Assembly: GCA_013153575.1 (NCBI GenBank)
Contig: JAADEE010000187.1
Coordinates: 1-5,793 of the forward strand
DNA length: 5,793 bases
Source of the DNA: Chlorobiota bacterium
Lineage (GTDB): Bacteria; Bacteroidota; Bacteroidia; Bacteroidales; JAADGE01
Reading direction: 5' to 3'
The translations under genes were made by a program, and so were the position numbers. Of this stretch, positions 4,385-5,793 are shown piece by piece (position 1 is the stretch's first letter; each line of letters begins with the position of its first letter). Below the pieces are notes generated by a model. That model did no database searches, was not told the origin of the DNA, and worked only from the letters and a program-made list of their open reading frames with translations.

Positions 4385-5793
4385 ATGAATGCAATACAGA
4401 CATTATTTAATCCATTAGATGAAGGAAAGCATATTATTATCCAAACAGGACGCGACCTTAGAGATTTTACAATAGATGAAAAAGGTAGAATTACTCCTTT
4501 AATTGAAGTTGTTAGAAAAGAGGCTTTAAAAAGAGGTTTGATACTTATTGAGTATTCACGTTCATCAGGTATTACTTTTGACGCTTCTTCACTTACAAAA
4601 ACAGAAGCACAAGATGTAAATAATGTGCTTAAATCAATGGGAATTACGAAATCTACAAATGAATCACCTGATAGTGAATTTGTACAAGTAATGAGAGGTT
4701 TATTAAGATTGGTTCAAGCAGCAAATTACCCGACTTTTAGAGATGGACGACAAATTTCATTTATGATACTTATTGAATTTGCCGAGCATAATGCACCGGA
4801 TATACAACCGGGATTTTTAAGTCCTGAGCAAATGGTATCGATTGAATTAGCTTCGAAATTATCAAAATCGTTAGGGTTGAGAAGGTCAGGTAGTTATGTT
4901 GTTTTTTCAGAAGCTCGGGAAGGAAAATTAAATGATTTATTAGTAAAACAGATTGATGTTTTAAGGATACAACAACCTGATTCAGATGAAAAGAAATTAT
5001 TTTTAAAAGCCTTAAAAAATCGTTATCCTAACGCCAAGATTGAGGGCGGTTTAACGGATGATATTATTATTAACATTACATCTAATACTCCTAATAGAGG
5101 TATGGAACAAATATTTTTATCATCAACAAAAACAGGCAATACAATAACTTCTACCCAATTTTACAAAAAGAAACAAGAAGATATTATTTCAATATCTGAA
5201 AAGACACTTGAAGCAGTTGATACAGGTAGAATTTCAAATCAAAAACTTGCAGGCAGGAATATTGAAAGACCGCTTTATATTTTGTCAAAGGCTGCAAACT
5301 CATTAAGAAATGGAAAGTCAGGAACAATACGGAATATTATTTTAGCAGGAGCACCGGCGACTGGTAAAACACATCTTGTTACACAAGCAGCTGCTATGGC
5401 AAAAATTCAAGCTTTTATGATTAATAGTCCCAAAGGTTCTTTGGTTGGAGAAAGTGAAAGAAAAACCAAGTTGATGTTAGCAACTTTAAAAGAACAGCGA
5501 GGAATAGGAATAATTGATGAGTTAGAAATGGTTTTACCGATGAATAGAAATGGTTCACAAAATAATGATTCAGGCGTTACGCAAAATCTTATGGGACAAT
5601 TACAAACATTCTTATCAGATTCATCATTAGAAGGGAAAGTTTCACTGTTTGCTACAAGTAATAAGCCAGGAAATATTTCTGCGGCAATGCTTTCCAGATG
5701 GAATGTGGTGCCAGTATTAATGCCTTTAAAAGAAGATTATCCGCTTATTGTTGAGAGTATATTTAAGAGTATGCTACCGAAAGATAATAATTA
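4385..5793 (+). CDS. Ycf46-like classical AAA ATPase (3' end at or beyond window edge)
   Basis: The 469 codons visible start at ATG 4385, only 4 nt after the preceding stop. The last two bases of the window are TA, so the next codon could be a stop or the gene could continue. Residues about 300-469 are an AAA module: Walker A GAPATGKT (322-329), VGESERK (354-360), Walker B GIGIIDE with D378/E379, sensor 1 in ATSN (N426), and a probable arginine finger R438 in LSRW. The VGESE and IDELEM motifs resemble Ycf46. The N-terminal 300 residues contain HIIIQTGRDLRDF and LILIEYSRSSGITF, which fit the Ycf46-type N-domain only loosely. The position that is usually Trp or Tyr before VGESE, a substrate-gripping pore residue in many family members, is Leu353. 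The protein probably works as a cytosolic hexamer remodelling a protein partner by ATP hydrolysis. Its neighbours suggest that the DUF2997-like protein and the membrane/vWA pair are partners. The AAA assignment is firm; the Ycf46 link is moderate. Confidence 0.9.
   Translation, partial: MNAIQTLFNPLDEGKHIIIQTGRDLRDFTIDEKGRITPLIEVVRKEALKRGLILIEYSRSSGITFDASSLTKTEAQDVNNVLKSMGITKSTNESPDSEFVQVMRGLLRLVQAANYPTFRDGRQISFMILIEFAEHNAPDIQPGFLSPEQMVSIELASKLSKSLGLRRSGSYVVFSEAREGKLNDLLVKQIDVLRIQQPDSDEKKLFLKALKNRYPNAKIEGGLTDDIIINITSNTPNRGMEQIFLSSTKTGNTITSTQFYKKKQEDIISISEKTLEAVDTGRISNQKLAGRNIERPLYILSKAANSLRNGKSGTIRNIILAGAPATGKTHLVTQAAAMAKIQAFMINSPKGSLVGESERKTKLMLATLKEQRGIGIIDELEMVLPMNRNGSQNNDSGVTQNLMGQLQTFLSDSSLEGKVSLFATSNKPGNISAAMLSRWNVVPVLMPLKEDYPLIVESIFKSMLPKDNN

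Overview
The window is strongly AT-rich and densely coded, with all six protein-coding genes on the + strand. Very low GC, A-rich leaders in place of clear Shine-Dalgarno sites, and a promoter-like pair (TTTG, then a TAnnTTTG-like box) suggest a member of the Bacteroidota. This assignment is an inference from composition and signals; no gene here fixes the taxonomy.

Region 1 (1-1445) is the end of one transcription unit. An unidentified gene cut by the left edge overlaps by 13 nt a 396-residue protein. That protein appears to fuse a degenerate sigma-70-like N-terminal half to a RibD-type zinc deaminase domain with intact HAE and Cys-Cys zinc motifs. A perfect 12-bp A-tract/T-tract hairpin (1436-1462) that includes the stop codon looks like an intrinsic terminator.

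Region 2 (1446-1604) is the only substantial intergenic gap. It holds a plausible Bacteroidota-type promoter, an 8-bp dyad overlapping its -7 box, two short palindromes, and an 11-bp inverted repeat whose right arm covers the next start codon. It looks like the control region of the following genes.

Region 3 (1605-5793) is a tightly packed set of four genes with gaps of 17, 17 and 4 nt: (i) a lipoprotein with a von Willebrand factor A (vWA) domain and intact MIDAS metal site; (ii) a membrane protein with four predicted helices and a very acidic C-terminal tail; (iii) a protein of unknown function whose C-terminal part recalls the small DUF2997 family, followed by a strongly basic tail; (iv) a classical AAA ATPase resembling Ycf46, with Walker A, Walker B and sensor 1 visible, cut by the right edge.

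A working model, which is inference, is a membrane-spanning machine. A metal-binding vWA adaptor sits outside the cytoplasm, the four-helix protein couples it to the inside, and the AAA ATPase with its DUF2997-like partner supplies force in the cytosol. vWA/AAA partnerships are well known (MoxR/vWA, chelatase type), but a lipoprotein vWA with a membrane protein and a Ycf46-like ATPase is not a set I recognise as described. The neighbouring sigma-like/deaminase fusion is the other striking item. Whether the two units belong to one system or merely sit side by side in an accessory region cannot be decided from this window.
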